Positions 48,057 to 57,507 are shown, numbered from the stretch's first letter. The stretch is DNA of 64,000 nucleotides from UBA935 sp031555615 (GCA_031555615.1 JAVBUF010000043.1:10085-74084); one strand, 5' to 3'. Numbers and translations are program-made. Notes: generated by a model from the letters alone, not told the origin.

Positions 48057-48899
48057 TTATCCTTTTACGCTGCCTAAGGCCACTCCGGCAATGATGTATT
48101 TAGATAAAATTATATATACGATAATTAGTGGTAATACCGTCAGAGACAGTCCCATATACACCGAGCCGAATTCGGTTCTGTAGATATCACCACGCAATAA
48201 ACTGACCATAATCGGCATGGTATACTTTTTTTGGTCGGTCAGCAAAACCAATGGTGTAAACAGATTATTCCAACTGCTAACAAAACTGAAAATTGCCTGG
48301 GTTGCAAGGGCTGGTTTCATAATCGGCAGCGCAATACTGTTAAAGATGTAAAACTCCCTTGCCCCATCAATCCTGGCCGATTGGATGATTTCCATCGATA
48401 AAGCAGGGATCATATACTGCCGCATAAAAAATACCATCGCCGGCGAAGCTATTGCCGGTAATATCAGCATTGCAAAATTATTGGTCATATGAATGCGATA
48501 TACCATTTGGTAGAAACCAATCATTGTAACCTGTGCCGGAATCATCATAATCGCCATAATAAAGCTGAAAAAAGACGTCTTGAATCTCCAATTGTAAACC
48601 ACCAGACCGTATGCCGTCAATGTCGAAAAGTAAACCGCACAAGCCGTCGCACAGGTTGATATAATCAGGGAATTGGCAAATCCTTGCATCGGATTAAAGC
48701 TTTTCCCCAGCAGAATTTTTAAATTATTTAATGTATAGCTGGATGGCAGCAAACTAATGGCATGCTGCTGTATTTCTGTTGTGGATCTGGTGGCATTCAT
48801 CAGCATGATCCAAAACGGTAAAATACTCAGACATACCAAAAAAATACACACTACATAAGTAATTATTACTAAAGCTGGGGATGTCCGCTTACTTTTCAT
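48057..48899 (-). CDS. Carbohydrate ABC transporter permease (MalG/CUT1 type)
   Basis: The 280-residue protein has six membrane helices and the cytoplasmic EAA-type loop IIQSARIDGAREFYIFNSIALP. It ends with a KYIIAGVALGSVKG tail typical of MalG-like subunits. It overlaps the preceding permease gene by 11 bp. No ATPase gene is present, so a shared MsmK-type ATPase elsewhere on the chromosome probably powers it. Confidence 0.9.
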   Translation of the reverse strand: MKSKRTSPALVIITYVVCIFLVCLSILPFWIMLMNATRSTTEIQQHAISLLPSSYTLNNLKILLGKSFNPMQGFANSLIISTCATACAVYFSTLTAYGLVVYNWRFKTSFFSFIMAIMMIPAQVTMIGFYQMVYRIHMTNNFAMLILPAIASPAMVFFMRQYMIPALSMEIIQSARIDGAREFYIFNSIALPIMKPALATQAIFSFVSSWNNLFTPLVLLTDQKKYTMPIMVSLLRGDIYRTEFGSVYMGLSLTVLPLIIVYIILSKYIIAGVALGSVKG

Positions 48900-49881
48900 C
48901 TTTGTCCCCTCCTTTATTCATCATTTTCTGTTTCCTGCGATATTCCTTTTCCTGCATCCTCATCTGCTTTCTCAGCAGTACTTCATCCTTATCCCGCATA
49001 ACATAAAACAGCACTGCCGATGCACAACAAATAATAACAAACATAATCATACTGGCAGCAGCGCCACGATTATACAGATAACTTCCGCTGAAAGCCTGAT
49101 TATAAATAAAGACGCTGGTGGTCAGGGTTGCATTATCCGGTCCTCCCATCAAAAACAACCTGGGAATATCAAACATTTGCAATCCGCCTATCAAACTGGT
49201 TACCAAAGTAAACAGTAAAATAGTCTTCAAATTCGGAATGGTGACATAAAAAAATGTCTGCCATCTGCTGGCACCATCCATTTCGGCAGCCTCAAAAATA
49301 TCCGGACTGATTCCCAATACCCCTGATATTAATATAATCATCGTGTAACCATACCACATCCAAAACTGAATAAACGCCACTACTCCCCGGGCCACAGACT
49401 TACTTACCAGAAAGTTCACCGGTTGTTCTGCCCATCCCATCACCTTAAACAAATCATTTACAGGTCCCATGGGATATCCGAACAGAACGTTAAACAGAAT
49501 GGCAATGGTTGCCGCAGTTATAATGTTGGGCATATAAAACATTACCTTAAACAGTCCTTCTCCTTTGATTTTACGGCGCGTATCCGTAAACCATGCCGTC
49601 AGCAAAAGAGCCAGGACAATTTGCGGTATAAAATTCATAATCCAAATACCTATGGTATTTTTAAAAGCAATTTTAAAAGAAGGATTTTTAAGAACGTTAA
49701 CAAAATTCGTAAAAGGTTCCTCCAAAAAATTAAAACTAGTAAGTCCGATTCCTTTGAAATCCGTAAATCCCAATAATACCGTATAAATAATCGGATATAG
49801 TGAAAAAATCAAGAATGCGATTAAAAAGGGCGCGCAAAACAAATATCCATATATTGCATAACTGTTGCCTTTTCGCTTCAT
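48889..49881 (-). CDS. Sugar ABC transporter permease (MalF/CUT1 type)
   Basis: The 330-residue protein has six core membrane helices and the EAA loop IFEAAEMDGASRWQTFFYVT. A long basic C-terminal tail follows (RKQMRMQEKEYRRKQKMM). It pairs with the following MalG-type subunit. The start follows GGAGG. A hairpin lies between it and the solute-binding gene, which would reduce permease relative to binding protein. Confidence 0.9.
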   Translation of the reverse strand: MKRKGNSYAIYGYLFCAPFLIAFLIFSLYPIIYTVLLGFTDFKGIGLTSFNFLEEPFTNFVNVLKNPSFKIAFKNTIGIWIMNFIPQIVLALLLTAWFTDTRRKIKGEGLFKVMFYMPNIITAATIAILFNVLFGYPMGPVNDLFKVMGWAEQPVNFLVSKSVARGVVAFIQFWMWYGYTMIILISGVLGISPDIFEAAEMDGASRWQTFFYVTIPNLKTILLFTLVTSLIGGLQMFDIPRLFLMGGPDNATLTTSVFIYNQAFSGSYLYNRGAAASMIMFVIICCASAVLFYVMRDKDEVLLRKQMRMQEKEYRRKQKMMNKGGDKDEK

Positions 49882-49926
49882 ACTGTACCTCCAGTTCACA
49901 GTTTATTCATTATAAATCCCTGTCAG

Positions 49927-49951
49927 GAAGACTTCCCAAGTCTTCTGCTTT
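49927..49951 (+). terminator. Small hairpin with T-run on the plus strand
   Basis: GAAGACTT and AAGTCTTC form a perfect 8-bp stem around 3 nt, followed by a run of seven T on the plus strand. No plus-strand gene ends here, so its purpose is unclear; it may block antisense transcription into the solute-binding gene. Confidence 0.45.
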
Positions 49952-49964
49952 TTTTACAAAATGA

Positions 49965-49989
49965 GGCGGCAGAAGAGTTCTCCGCCGCC
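49965..49989 (-). terminator. Intercistronic hairpin between solute-binding and permease genes
   Basis: GGCGG/CCGCC and AGAA/TTCT form a stem-loop 21 bp after the solute-binding gene stop. The following T-run is short, so it probably acts as a partial terminator or 3' stabiliser of the binding protein mRNA, a common form in sugar ABC operons. Confidence 0.6.
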
Positions 49990-50010
49990 CATATTGCACT
50001 TACATAATTG

Positions 50011-51447
50011 TTACTCTACGATAACATCCAAATTATCTGCAACCTGCTGCTTAAAGTCAGTGATTGCCTGCTCCCGTGATTTGTTGCCGGCAGTATATTC
50101 ACGTACCTGATCTCGCCAGTATCTATTAATGGTTTCATCATACGGGGTCAGATTCTTGCCGTTAGCAAACTGGTTAGCCGGTACGAATACATCAAACATA
50201 TTCTGACCACCCAGGAAATCCAGCGCTCCATCCGATTTGGCCATAACAGCACCGCTGCCAACGCAGTCTTTGGTACCGCCTTCACCATTCAAGGTGCCGT
50301 TGGCCCACATATACTGAAGACCTTCATTGGAAGAATCCAGGGTAATCCACTCAATAATGTCACCCACAGCTTCCTTTACCTGGGAATCCTTATTGGCAAG
50401 CAGCCATGTGCCGCCCCAGAAGAATCCAACCGGCGATTCACAAACTGCCCAATCACCAAAAGTGCCTTCGCCTACTGCTGCACCGCCGCAGTTAGGAGCC
50501 AATGTATAGTTGATCAGCCATGCCGGTCCAAAGAAACCTAAAACGCCCTGTGCGCCTTCACCCTTCATATCTGCATACCATGCATCCGTCCAGTCCACGG
50601 TATCATTGTGATAGCCCTTATCCATTAATTCCTTGGACAGATCCAGGAATGCTTCTCTCTTAGGATCAATTGACAAGGCACCGTCTACAATCCACCCTTT
50701 ATCAGAACTGTTTTCAACGGCATGCCAGATATCACCGTCACCGGATACGATACCGTAGCCTTTTGCTTTCAACTCTGCTGCTGCTGCATAGAACTGATCC
50801 CAGTTTCCGGAAGCGGCACCGATTTTGGCTCCGATTTCCTTCGGATCGTCGGTTCCCCATACATCTTTAGCGATGGAACGTCTGTAGATAAATGCTCCTC
50901 CCGTTGCCTGATATCCCAGGCCAACAACATCACCATTGGGATTTGTTCCGATATCAACAGAATATTTAGCAATTTCAGATGCGGTAATTGCATTTCCAAT
51001 GTCAATACCCAACTCACTGTACGGTGCTGCAAAAGAAGATGCCTCCCCCTGGGTATACTTCAATACAAAGGCTGCCTCTGCACAATAGATATCCGGTGCT
51101 TCAGCACCACCCCCCTGCAATGCCTGATCAAGAGCCGGCTGATAGGCTCCATCGGTGGTTGCAATAATGGTGGTCTTAACCTCGTAACCGAAATCCGGAT
51201 GTAATTCCAAATACTTCTCAATCATCTTCGGTACTTCATCCGTAAAAGCCCACAAATTGATTACCTTAGGGCCATCTGCAGATTGGGGTTCCTCTTTTAC
51301 CGTATCCGCTGCCGGAGCCTTTTCCTCCGTGGTTCCTGCCGCCGTTTCGGTGGTGCCCGTGGATGCACTTTCGCCACTGCCTCCACATCCTGTCAGTAAT
51401 GTTGCAACCATACTGACACACAATAAAGTTACCATTAGCTTTTTCAT
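50011..51447 (-). CDS. Sugar ABC transporter solute-binding lipoprotein
   Basis: The 478-residue protein has a lipoprotein signal with lipobox LLTGC and a Ser/Thr/Ala-rich linker. The family 1 solute-binding fold follows: VINLWAFTDEVPKMIEKYLE near the N-terminus and later DWAVCESPVGFFWGGTWLL. It captures a sugar for the adjacent permeases. The start follows AAGGAGGAAAA. The palindrome TGTTGCCAGGCAACA (51467-51481) lies just upstream of the ribosome binding site. The context with a GH10 xylanase suggests xylo-oligosaccharides as the ligand. Confidence 0.9.
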   Translation of the reverse strand: MKKLMVTLLCVSMVATLLTGCGGSGESASTGTTETAAGTTEEKAPAADTVKEEPQSADGPKVINLWAFTDEVPKMIEKYLELHPDFGYEVKTTIIATTDGAYQPALDQALQGGGAEAPDIYCAEAAFVLKYTQGEASSFAAPYSELGIDIGNAITASEIAKYSVDIGTNPNGDVVGLGYQATGGAFIYRRSIAKDVWGTDDPKEIGAKIGAASGNWDQFYAAAAELKAKGYGIVSGDGDIWHAVENSSDKGWIVDGALSIDPKREAFLDLSKELMDKGYHNDTVDWTDAWYADMKGEGAQGVLGFFGPAWLINYTLAPNCGGAAVGEGTFGDWAVCESPVGFFWGGTWLLANKDSQVKEAVGDIIEWITLDSSNEGLQYMWANGTLNGEGGTKDCVGSGAVMAKSDGALDFLGGQNMFDVFVPANQFANGKNLTPYDETINRYWRDQVREYTAGNKSREQAITDFKQQVADNLDVIVE

Positions 51448-51466
51448 CTTTTTTCCTCCTTTTTGA

Positions 51467-51481
51467 TGTTGCCAGGCAACA
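51467..51481 (-). promoter_or_regulatory. Palindrome in the leader of the solute-binding gene
   Basis: TGTTGCCAGGCAACA has 7-bp arms around one base. It sits in the expected mRNA leader just before the ribosome binding site. It could be a repressor roadblock site or a small hairpin. Confidence 0.4.
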
Positions 51482-51538
51482 AAAATACTTATGCCTCGCA
51501 TACTATTTAGTGTACATTTCCTGTTTGTCTTTCGCAGT

Positions 51539-51575
51539 ACGTTTCTTGCTTTTTACTTTACAGTTTTTGCTTTTT
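51539..51575 (-). promoter_or_regulatory. Paired direct repeats upstream of the sugar ABC operon
   Basis: On the minus strand AAAAAGCAAAAACTGT (51560-51575) and AAAAAGCAAGAAACGT (51539-51554) are spaced exactly 21 bp. Both fit AGCAA-N5-GT. A -10-like TAGTAT lies at 51500-51505 without a good -35. This is what an AraC-activated promoter would show. The rest of 51448-51772 is AT-rich and holds no gene. Confidence 0.55.
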
Positions 51576-51709
51576 ATTTGTCACTTTGCATCTTTTTCTT
51601 CATTTTTCCGCTTTATTATTGTATATATTTTTATTTTTTTTCTTTTCCAGGGCGCAATATGTCTACTTTTTCGCTTCTATAATTTGTTTTTTTTGTATCT
51701 TTTGCCAGT

Positions 51710-51751
51710 CAAAAATATCCGCCGGCAAGCTTCTGGGCCACCGGCGGATAT
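51710..51751 (-). terminator. Terminator downstream of the kinase remnant
   Basis: ATATCCGCCGG and CCGGCGGATAT form an 11-bp stem around a 15-nt loop, with a T-run on the minus strand. It lies after the histidine kinase remnant and would end the membrane protein-phosphoesterase transcript. Confidence 0.8.
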
Positions 51752-51772
51752 CAATTTTGCTGTCTTACCTAT

Positions 51773-51961
51773 TTATCTCATTCTGATTCCAAAAGTAATT
51801 TTATCCCCCTCCTTCCTTCCAGTTGCTTCAAATCCATGCAATGCGGCAACCCGCTTAACAATGGATAATCCGATCCCGGTACCGCCTTCCTGGGTTCCTG
51901 GTTTATCGGTTCTGGATTGATCTGCCTTGACATACGGCTCCCGAAGCTGATTGATATCCAC
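51773..51961 (-). pseudogene. Histidine kinase remnant (C-terminal ATPase end only)
   Basis: The 62 codons encode only the end of a sensor kinase: PYVKADQSRT (F-box region) and GGTGIGLSIVKRVAALHGF (G-box). The sensor, dimerisation and most of the ATPase domain are gone. It follows the phosphoesterase stop after 6 bp, and its terminator is kept. The upstream part was probably lost in a deletion that joined it to the phosphoesterase gene. Confidence 0.72.
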
Positions 51962-51967
51962 ATCAAT

Positions 51968-52837
51968 CTATATTTCCTGTATTTCCTTCCAGATTTCCGC
52001 AATCGCCCGCTCCCACATTTCCTGTGGGAAATCCGGCCACTCTTGCCCTTCACTTAATTCCGCGACTCGTGAAACCACCTGTGAGGACCGGTCGATTCCG
52101 GTTCTTAAGGATTCCCTGGTCATTCTGGCCCAGGAAGGAGCCATTTCATTTAATCCGCTTTCCCGGTATTCTGTCATTACCTGTTCCACATCATAAGACA
52201 GCTGTACGAATTCGTGATCCCATTCTTTTTCGTTTCCATGCAGAATGGCAAACTGCGTTTTTCCGCCGTGAAACCAGGGTACCCCCACGGATCCCGGATT
52301 GATGATTTTTTTTCCGGAATATTCCCGGCAAAATTGTATATGGGTGTGGGCACACAATAAGTAGTCTGTTTCCAGCGTATTTAACACTTCTTTGGTATTC
52401 TTTCCATCTTCATAAAGCAGTTCCCGGCTATTTTCCGGCGAACCATGACAAATTGTTATCTCCGGACAGGAATCATATCGGACTAGCGCCCGGTTACTTA
52501 AGCTTTCAAAAAAATCCAAATCCTTTTCTAAAAGATTTTCGTAATTATACAAAAGGGCTCCGGAGGCAGAGTTCGGCTTCCAGTTTTTATTTTGACTTTT
52601 TCGATAATTTAATGCATACTCTTCGCGGTTGCCTCTGATTATCGTGCACGGATACTTATCCATAAGATGATATATTATTTCCATTGTTTTCTGCGGATAA
52701 GGGCAGTCACTTACATAATCACCCAGAAATATAAACTTACTGATTCCTCTGTTGAATATGTAGTCGAGACAGGCCGTCAATGCTACATGGTTGCTGTGAA
52801 TATCCGCTAAAACCGCAATCTGTAAATTCTTATCCAT
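51968..52837 (-). CDS. Metallophosphoesterase family protein
   Basis: The 289-residue protein has the calcineurin-like metal set: VLADIHSNHVAL (D and H), FLGDYVSDCP, IIRGNREE, CHGSPEN and CAHTHIQF, ending with IINPGSVGVP. It is similar to YfcE/MJ0936-type phosphodiesterases, with an extra C-terminal helical segment. It is cytosolic. The substrate is unknown. It starts 13 bp after the stop of the membrane protein gene and is probably cotranscribed. Confidence 0.85.
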   Translation of the reverse strand: MDKNLQIAVLADIHSNHVALTACLDYIFNRGISKFIFLGDYVSDCPYPQKTMEIIYHLMDKYPCTIIRGNREEYALNYRKSQNKNWKPNSASGALLYNYENLLEKDLDFFESLSNRALVRYDSCPEITICHGSPENSRELLYEDGKNTKEVLNTLETDYLLCAHTHIQFCREYSGKKIINPGSVGVPWFHGGKTQFAILHGNEKEWDHEFVQLSYDVEQVMTEYRESGLNEMAPSWARMTRESLRTGIDRSSQVVSRVAELSEGQEWPDFPQEMWERAIAEIWKEIQEI

Positions 52838-52850
52838 CTTCCATACCTCA

Positions 52851-54566
52851 TTACTTATTCTGCAGGAAATAACCGTCTCCAGGGGATTCTCCCACTACCA
52901 GCGTATCTAGAAGCTCTTCATCGTTCAGATAAGGAAAAACATAATAGCCACAAACAATGTCTCCGCCTTCTTCACGTACATAAAGTGTCTGCCCATCCTT
53001 TTCCACGGGTTTCAGCTGGTGCTTCTCATAATCTGCCTGTTTCACCAGATAATGGGGTATTGCTGTTTTTATGTACCCTAACGTCCGGTAGCTGTAAAAA
53101 CCTCCATACAGCAGAAATATTCCCAGTGCTCCAAAGCTTGCCAATATGGTAATATACTTGAAAATTCCTTTTTCCCTTCTTTCCAGATAAACCGCCGGAA
53201 CCACCGCCAGGGGAAACAGTAAAAGGGCCCAGCAGTATTTTACCTGGGGGATGGTCATCAGCCAGTATACAAGTCCTGCATATACCACCGCCCGGGGCAG
53301 GATCATCCTGATGTCCTGTTTCTTTCCGGTGAACCGGTCCCTCACCATCATTGCAACATCAAACAAAAAGATTCCCAGAATTCCCAGATACAAAATCTGA
53401 TGGCTGGCCGAATCGTTCCTGAACCATTGGGGGATCCAGGCCATTCCGTTGTTCAGCGCTTCGTCCATAGTGGCATTTACCGCTCTGGCATCGTGGATCA
53501 TACTATCCACTGAATAACGTAATATTTCTATATCTATTTTCCAGGGTACTTTGAAAAAATCTGCTCCGCTGGCCAGATAAATCAGATATCCGCTGGTGAT
53601 GGCATTGGTAATGAAAAAGGGCACCGCCACCAGAATTCCGGTGAGGATATAGACCGCGGTCTCTTTCCATTCCTTCTGTTTGATCAGCATCACTGCCGGA
53701 TATATTGCCAGCAGCACCACGATAACCGCCGATGTTTTGGCCACTGTTGCAAAAACTGCCAAAATACATAAAAAAGCATAGGGGAAAATATCTGCCTTTA
53801 CTTCCTCATCTGTTTTTTCCAGCAAACCGATCCACTCTGTCAAAATAAAAAAGATCAGGCAATTGGGAAGTGTGTCTGTATATGGATCGGTAAAAAAGGC
53901 GGTAATGATAATCACATAAATAATTTCCGCCCTGGCCAGGGCATCGGCAATATGACGCCCCCGCCGCCTGGCTCCCAGCAGCCGGAAGGCTCCGTGGAGA
54001 AAAAGGATCAGGCCAAAGTATCCGCCTGCGCCTTTTAATGACTGTCCGATCAAAAACTTCATACTGTATAATGCATCAAAATAATGTTGGGCACCGTTAA
54101 ATCCCAGGGAATAAAAAAGATTGGCAACTCCCTTTACACAGCCATACTCCTCAATCCAGCGAATGGTCTGGGCATGATACCAGTCCGTATCGATGAGTTT
54201 CGGCGGTCCTGCTGATACAAGGGCAAATAAAATTACCGGTATCAGAATCAAAAAGGCGGAAATTACCGGCTTTTCCCGGAATGTTCGCAAATCCTGCCTG
54301 ATCCCCTCAATCAGATGCCTTCTGCCAATCACCCCATACAGGATGCATGCCAGAACCAAAATCACATTGGCAAGCATCCCCACACCGCTAAAAAGGCTGA
54401 ATATCTGTGCATAACAGGTGGTCACCATAATTCCGGCAAACAGCTTATGGAATAAACCCATTTCCACATCGGTTTTCACTATCCTTTTCATCAGGCTGAT
54501 GCAGGCACTTCCCAGCAGATAGGTGGTGATCCCTATATACAGCCAATTGCATAATATCGTTATCAT
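52851..54566 (-). CDS. Polytopic membrane protein (LIC_10190-like, GT-C fold type)
   Basis: The 571-residue protein has about 14 membrane helices. An early extracytoplasmic loop reads DTDWYHAQTIRWIEEYG, an acidic motif in the place where GT-C glycosyltransferases bind their lipid-linked sugar. This fits the LIC_10190 group of large membrane proteins. A surface polysaccharide role is probable but unproven. A divergent gene of similar design lies on its other side. The start follows AAAGGAGG. Confidence 0.6.
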   Translation of the reverse strand: MITILCNWLYIGITTYLLGSACISLMKRIVKTDVEMGLFHKLFAGIMVTTCYAQIFSLFSGVGMLANVILVLACILYGVIGRRHLIEGIRQDLRTFREKPVISAFLILIPVILFALVSAGPPKLIDTDWYHAQTIRWIEEYGCVKGVANLFYSLGFNGAQHYFDALYSMKFLIGQSLKGAGGYFGLILFLHGAFRLLGARRRGRHIADALARAEIIYVIIITAFFTDPYTDTLPNCLIFFILTEWIGLLEKTDEEVKADIFPYAFLCILAVFATVAKTSAVIVVLLAIYPAVMLIKQKEWKETAVYILTGILVAVPFFITNAITSGYLIYLASGADFFKVPWKIDIEILRYSVDSMIHDARAVNATMDEALNNGMAWIPQWFRNDSASHQILYLGILGIFLFDVAMMVRDRFTGKKQDIRMILPRAVVYAGLVYWLMTIPQVKYCWALLLFPLAVVPAVYLERREKGIFKYITILASFGALGIFLLYGGFYSYRTLGYIKTAIPHYLVKQADYEKHQLKPVEKDGQTLYVREEGGDIVCGYYVFPYLNDEELLDTLVVGESPGDGYFLQNK

Positions 54567-54692
54567 ACGTTCCTCCTTTAGTCTGCGAGCTAAATCAAAC
54601 TCTTATTATTCTAACATATTTCTTCCATAATTGGCATTTTTTTTGTATAATGAAGTAACTGAACATAACCAACAAACGAGGAGATCATTATC

Positions 54693-56726
54693 ATGCATAA
54701 ATATAAAAAATTAATGCCGCTGTTCCTTCTGGCATTAATAGTAATCCTGGAATTTTTCCTGTGGAATTTCAATTCTCTTTCTTCCCTTTTTTATCAGAAA
54801 ATTCCCCTCAGCATTACTGAGAATTCCTGTACCGGTCTGGTATATAATGCCGATTCGGATTGTTATACTGCGCCTTCCGGAACCTTTGTCTGGGAGGTCT
54901 CCGGTCTGTATGATCTACATAACCTGCACGTGGCGGTTCGCCCTGATGCAAACCTCTCACCGGGCAATGTCAGTACCCTCAGCTGCCTTATTTCCATTTG
55001 CGACGAGGGAAACTTTTATTCCTATGATCTGCCGGAACAAACCATCGTCTCGGGGATTCCGGCAACTGAGTTTATGCAGCTGTATCCTTACGGAAAAGTA
55101 ACCAGTCTCCAGATTACCTTCCAAACTGCCGAAAACGCTGTTATCCACTTTGATGAGATCGCTGCTAATGTGCATGTGCCCTTTTCCATCCGGCCGCTGC
55201 GCATCCTGCTGCTCTATATCGTCGCCCTGCTGATCTGGCTGATCACTTCAGGCCGCACCATTACTACTGTTCCCATCAAGGATCATAGCCGGATTCAGCA
55301 GGCTGTCCTGGTGCTGGTTTTACTGCTGATACTGGTGATTTCCTATGGCTTAGCCGGTTTAAACCCGGTTTCTGTCCGGCCGCCATGGCCCCACCATAAT
55401 CAGTACCATGAATTAGTAGAGTTGCTGCTGTCCAGGAAAACCGCACTGGACGCCCAACCGGTAATGGCTCTGGTACAATCCGAAAATCCCTATGACACCA
55501 TTCGCCTGCAGGCTCTTTCTATCGATTATAAGGCCGACTATGCTTATTACAATGGCGATTACTATATTTATTTCGGCATCGTACCGGCTCTTTTTCTATA
55601 TTTGCCCTGTTATCTCCTGACTGGCCATCACCTGCCCAACTATCTGGCCGGATGGGCTTGTTTCTGTGCCTTTGCTGTTATGGTGTTCCTCTTGTACCGA
55701 GAGGTTATTCGCCGATGGTTCCCCCGAACCTCCTTTTTCTTTTACATACTAATCAGCATACTGACTGTATTCAGCGGTGGTTATATCAGTGTTATTTCGC
55801 AGCCTGATCTGTATCATGTTCCCATTATGGCTGCCAACATGTTTACTGCGGCCGGACTTTTCTTTTGGCTTCGCGGTATCTATCACGAAAAGAAAGGGTT
55901 AAAGCAATGCCTGTTTTTTGCAGCCGGCTCTCTTTCCATGGCTTTGGTAGCCGGCTGCCGCCCGCAGCTGCTGCTTTTTTCCGTTCTGGCTCTTCCGCTC
56001 TTTTGGAATATAGTTTTTCAGGAACGGACCTTGTTTTCCAAAACCTCGCTCCGGCAGACTTTTATCCTCTGTCTTCCTTATCTTCTGGTTGCTGCCGGAA
56101 TTATGTATTATAATGCTATCCGTTTTGGCTCCCCTTTTGACTTTGGTGCCACCTACAGCCTTACCAGCAATGATATGACCAGACGGGGCTTTAATGTGGA
56201 ACGGATTGTTTTGGGCCTGTATCATTTCTTCCTGCAGCTGCCCTTTATTGATTCAATCTTTCCTTTTATTCAGCGGAATGAAATCCGTACCGCTTATATG
56301 GGCAAAATGACGGCGGAATATACCTATGGCGGATTGCTGGCCTGCAATGCCTTTCTTTGGGTACTTCCCTTCTTATACTCGCTGCGGAAACGTTTCAAAC
56401 AAAAAAGACTGCTTATCTTTACAGTCCTCAGTCTTTTTATCTCCATTTTACTTGCCGCTCTTGATGTAAACTTTGCCGGAATTCTGCAGCGTTATTTCTC
56501 GGATTTTGCATTTGGCAGCCTGCTTGCTTCGTCTCTGATCTGGTTTACCCTGTTGGAGGCAGATGGTACGAACGATAAGCAGTCCCGGATACGGCGGTTG
56601 TTTTGCTTTTGTATGGTTTTACAGCTTCTTTATTCTTTCTTCCTTATTTTCGGCGGGAACAGTACCGGCTATAGCCTGCAGAATACCGCTCCGGAGATTT
56701 ATTATCAGTTTGCATCCTGGTTTTAA
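54693..56726 (+). CDS. Large polytopic membrane protein with GT-C-like topology
   Basis: The 677-residue protein has one N-terminal helix, a beta-rich outside domain of about 130 residues and then about ten helices. A loop (RPPWPHHNQYHELVELLL) and a later YADYAYYNGDYYIYFG-like stretch are near the start of the helical part. No family was firmly recognised. The layout suggests a lipid-linked glycosyltransferase or a related envelope enzyme. AGGAG precedes the ATG. It is divergent from the LIC_10190-like gene, and the two may act in one pathway. Confidence 0.5.
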   Translation: MHKYKKLMPLFLLALIVILEFFLWNFNSLSSLFYQKIPLSITENSCTGLVYNADSDCYTAPSGTFVWEVSGLYDLHNLHVAVRPDANLSPGNVSTLSCLISICDEGNFYSYDLPEQTIVSGIPATEFMQLYPYGKVTSLQITFQTAENAVIHFDEIAANVHVPFSIRPLRILLLYIVALLIWLITSGRTITTVPIKDHSRIQQAVLVLVLLLILVISYGLAGLNPVSVRPPWPHHNQYHELVELLLSRKTALDAQPVMALVQSENPYDTIRLQALSIDYKADYAYYNGDYYIYFGIVPALFLYLPCYLLTGHHLPNYLAGWACFCAFAVMVFLLYREVIRRWFPRTSFFFYILISILTVFSGGYISVISQPDLYHVPIMAANMFTAAGLFFWLRGIYHEKKGLKQCLFFAAGSLSMALVAGCRPQLLLFSVLALPLFWNIVFQERTLFSKTSLRQTFILCLPYLLVAAGIMYYNAIRFGSPFDFGATYSLTSNDMTRRGFNVERIVLGLYHFFLQLPFIDSIFPFIQRNEIRTAYMGKMTAEYTYGGLLACNAFLWVLPFLYSLRKRFKQKRLLIFTVLSLFISILLAALDVNFAGILQRYFSDFAFGSLLASSLIWFTLLEADGTNDKQSRIRRLFCFCMVLQLLYSFFLIFGGNSTGYSLQNTAPEIYYQFASWF

Positions 56727-56752
56727 AATTTAACCTGGTTTTTAGTTTCGCT

Positions 56753-57472
56753 ATGTATACAATAACTTATGGAGGACAGACATATATCATGGATATTGCA
56801 CCTTTTTATATTGAAAAGGGGACCGGAGAACCCTTGATCCTTCTCCACGGCAATGGCGAGGACAGCAGCTATTTTGTAAACCAGATGGAGGAACTGTCAA
56901 ATTACTACCGGGTTATTGCACCGGATACCAGAGGACACGGGAAAACACCACGCGGTGATGCACCATTTACCATCAGGCAATTTGCTGATGATCTGGCCGC
57001 ATTTATGGATCAAATTGCTGTGGAGAAGGCAAATATACTTGGATTTTCAGATGGTGCCAATATTGCCATGTGTTTTGCATTTGCTTATCCCCAACGAGTA
57101 AAAAAGTTAATTCTGGATGGCGGAAACCTGAATACCGCAGGTGTTAAACGTCATATCCAAATGCCTATCGAAATGGGCTATAGAATGGCAAAACTTTTTG
57201 CCTCAAAAAGCCGAAACGCCCTGAAAAATACTGAAATGCTGGGTCTTATGGTAAATGAACCCAACATTCCGGCAAGTGAATTATCAAAAATCACCGCTGA
57301 AACACTTGTAATCGCCGGAACAAAAGATATGATAACGGCACAGCACACCAGATTGATTGCCCAGTCTATTTCCAATGCAAAACTTGTTTTCATGGATGGT
57401 GATCACTTTATTGCAAATAAGAAATCTGTTCCTTTTAACAGGGAGGTCTTGGCTTTTCTCGGTAAACCATGA
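56753..57472 (+). CDS. Alpha/beta fold hydrolase
   Basis: The 239-residue protein has the oxyanion region LILLHGNGEDS, the nucleophile elbow GFSDGANIAM (Ser), an Asp near TKDMITA and the catalytic His in DGDHFIANK. The order Ser-Asp-His fits the family. The substrate is unknown. The site before the first ATG is weak; an ATG at 56789, preceded by GGAGG, is a possible alternative start that still leaves the domain intact. Confidence 0.82.
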   Translation: MYTITYGGQTYIMDIAPFYIEKGTGEPLILLHGNGEDSSYFVNQMEELSNYYRVIAPDTRGHGKTPRGDAPFTIRQFADDLAAFMDQIAVEKANILGFSDGANIAMCFAFAYPQRVKKLILDGGNLNTAGVKRHIQMPIEMGYRMAKLFASKSRNALKNTEMLGLMVNEPNIPASELSKITAETLVIAGTKDMITAQHTRLIAQSISNAKLVFMDGDHFIANKKSVPFNREVLAFLGKP

Positions 57473-57507
57473 TTGCCGGATGTTTTACTGCGGTAGATTC
57501 TGCGATT

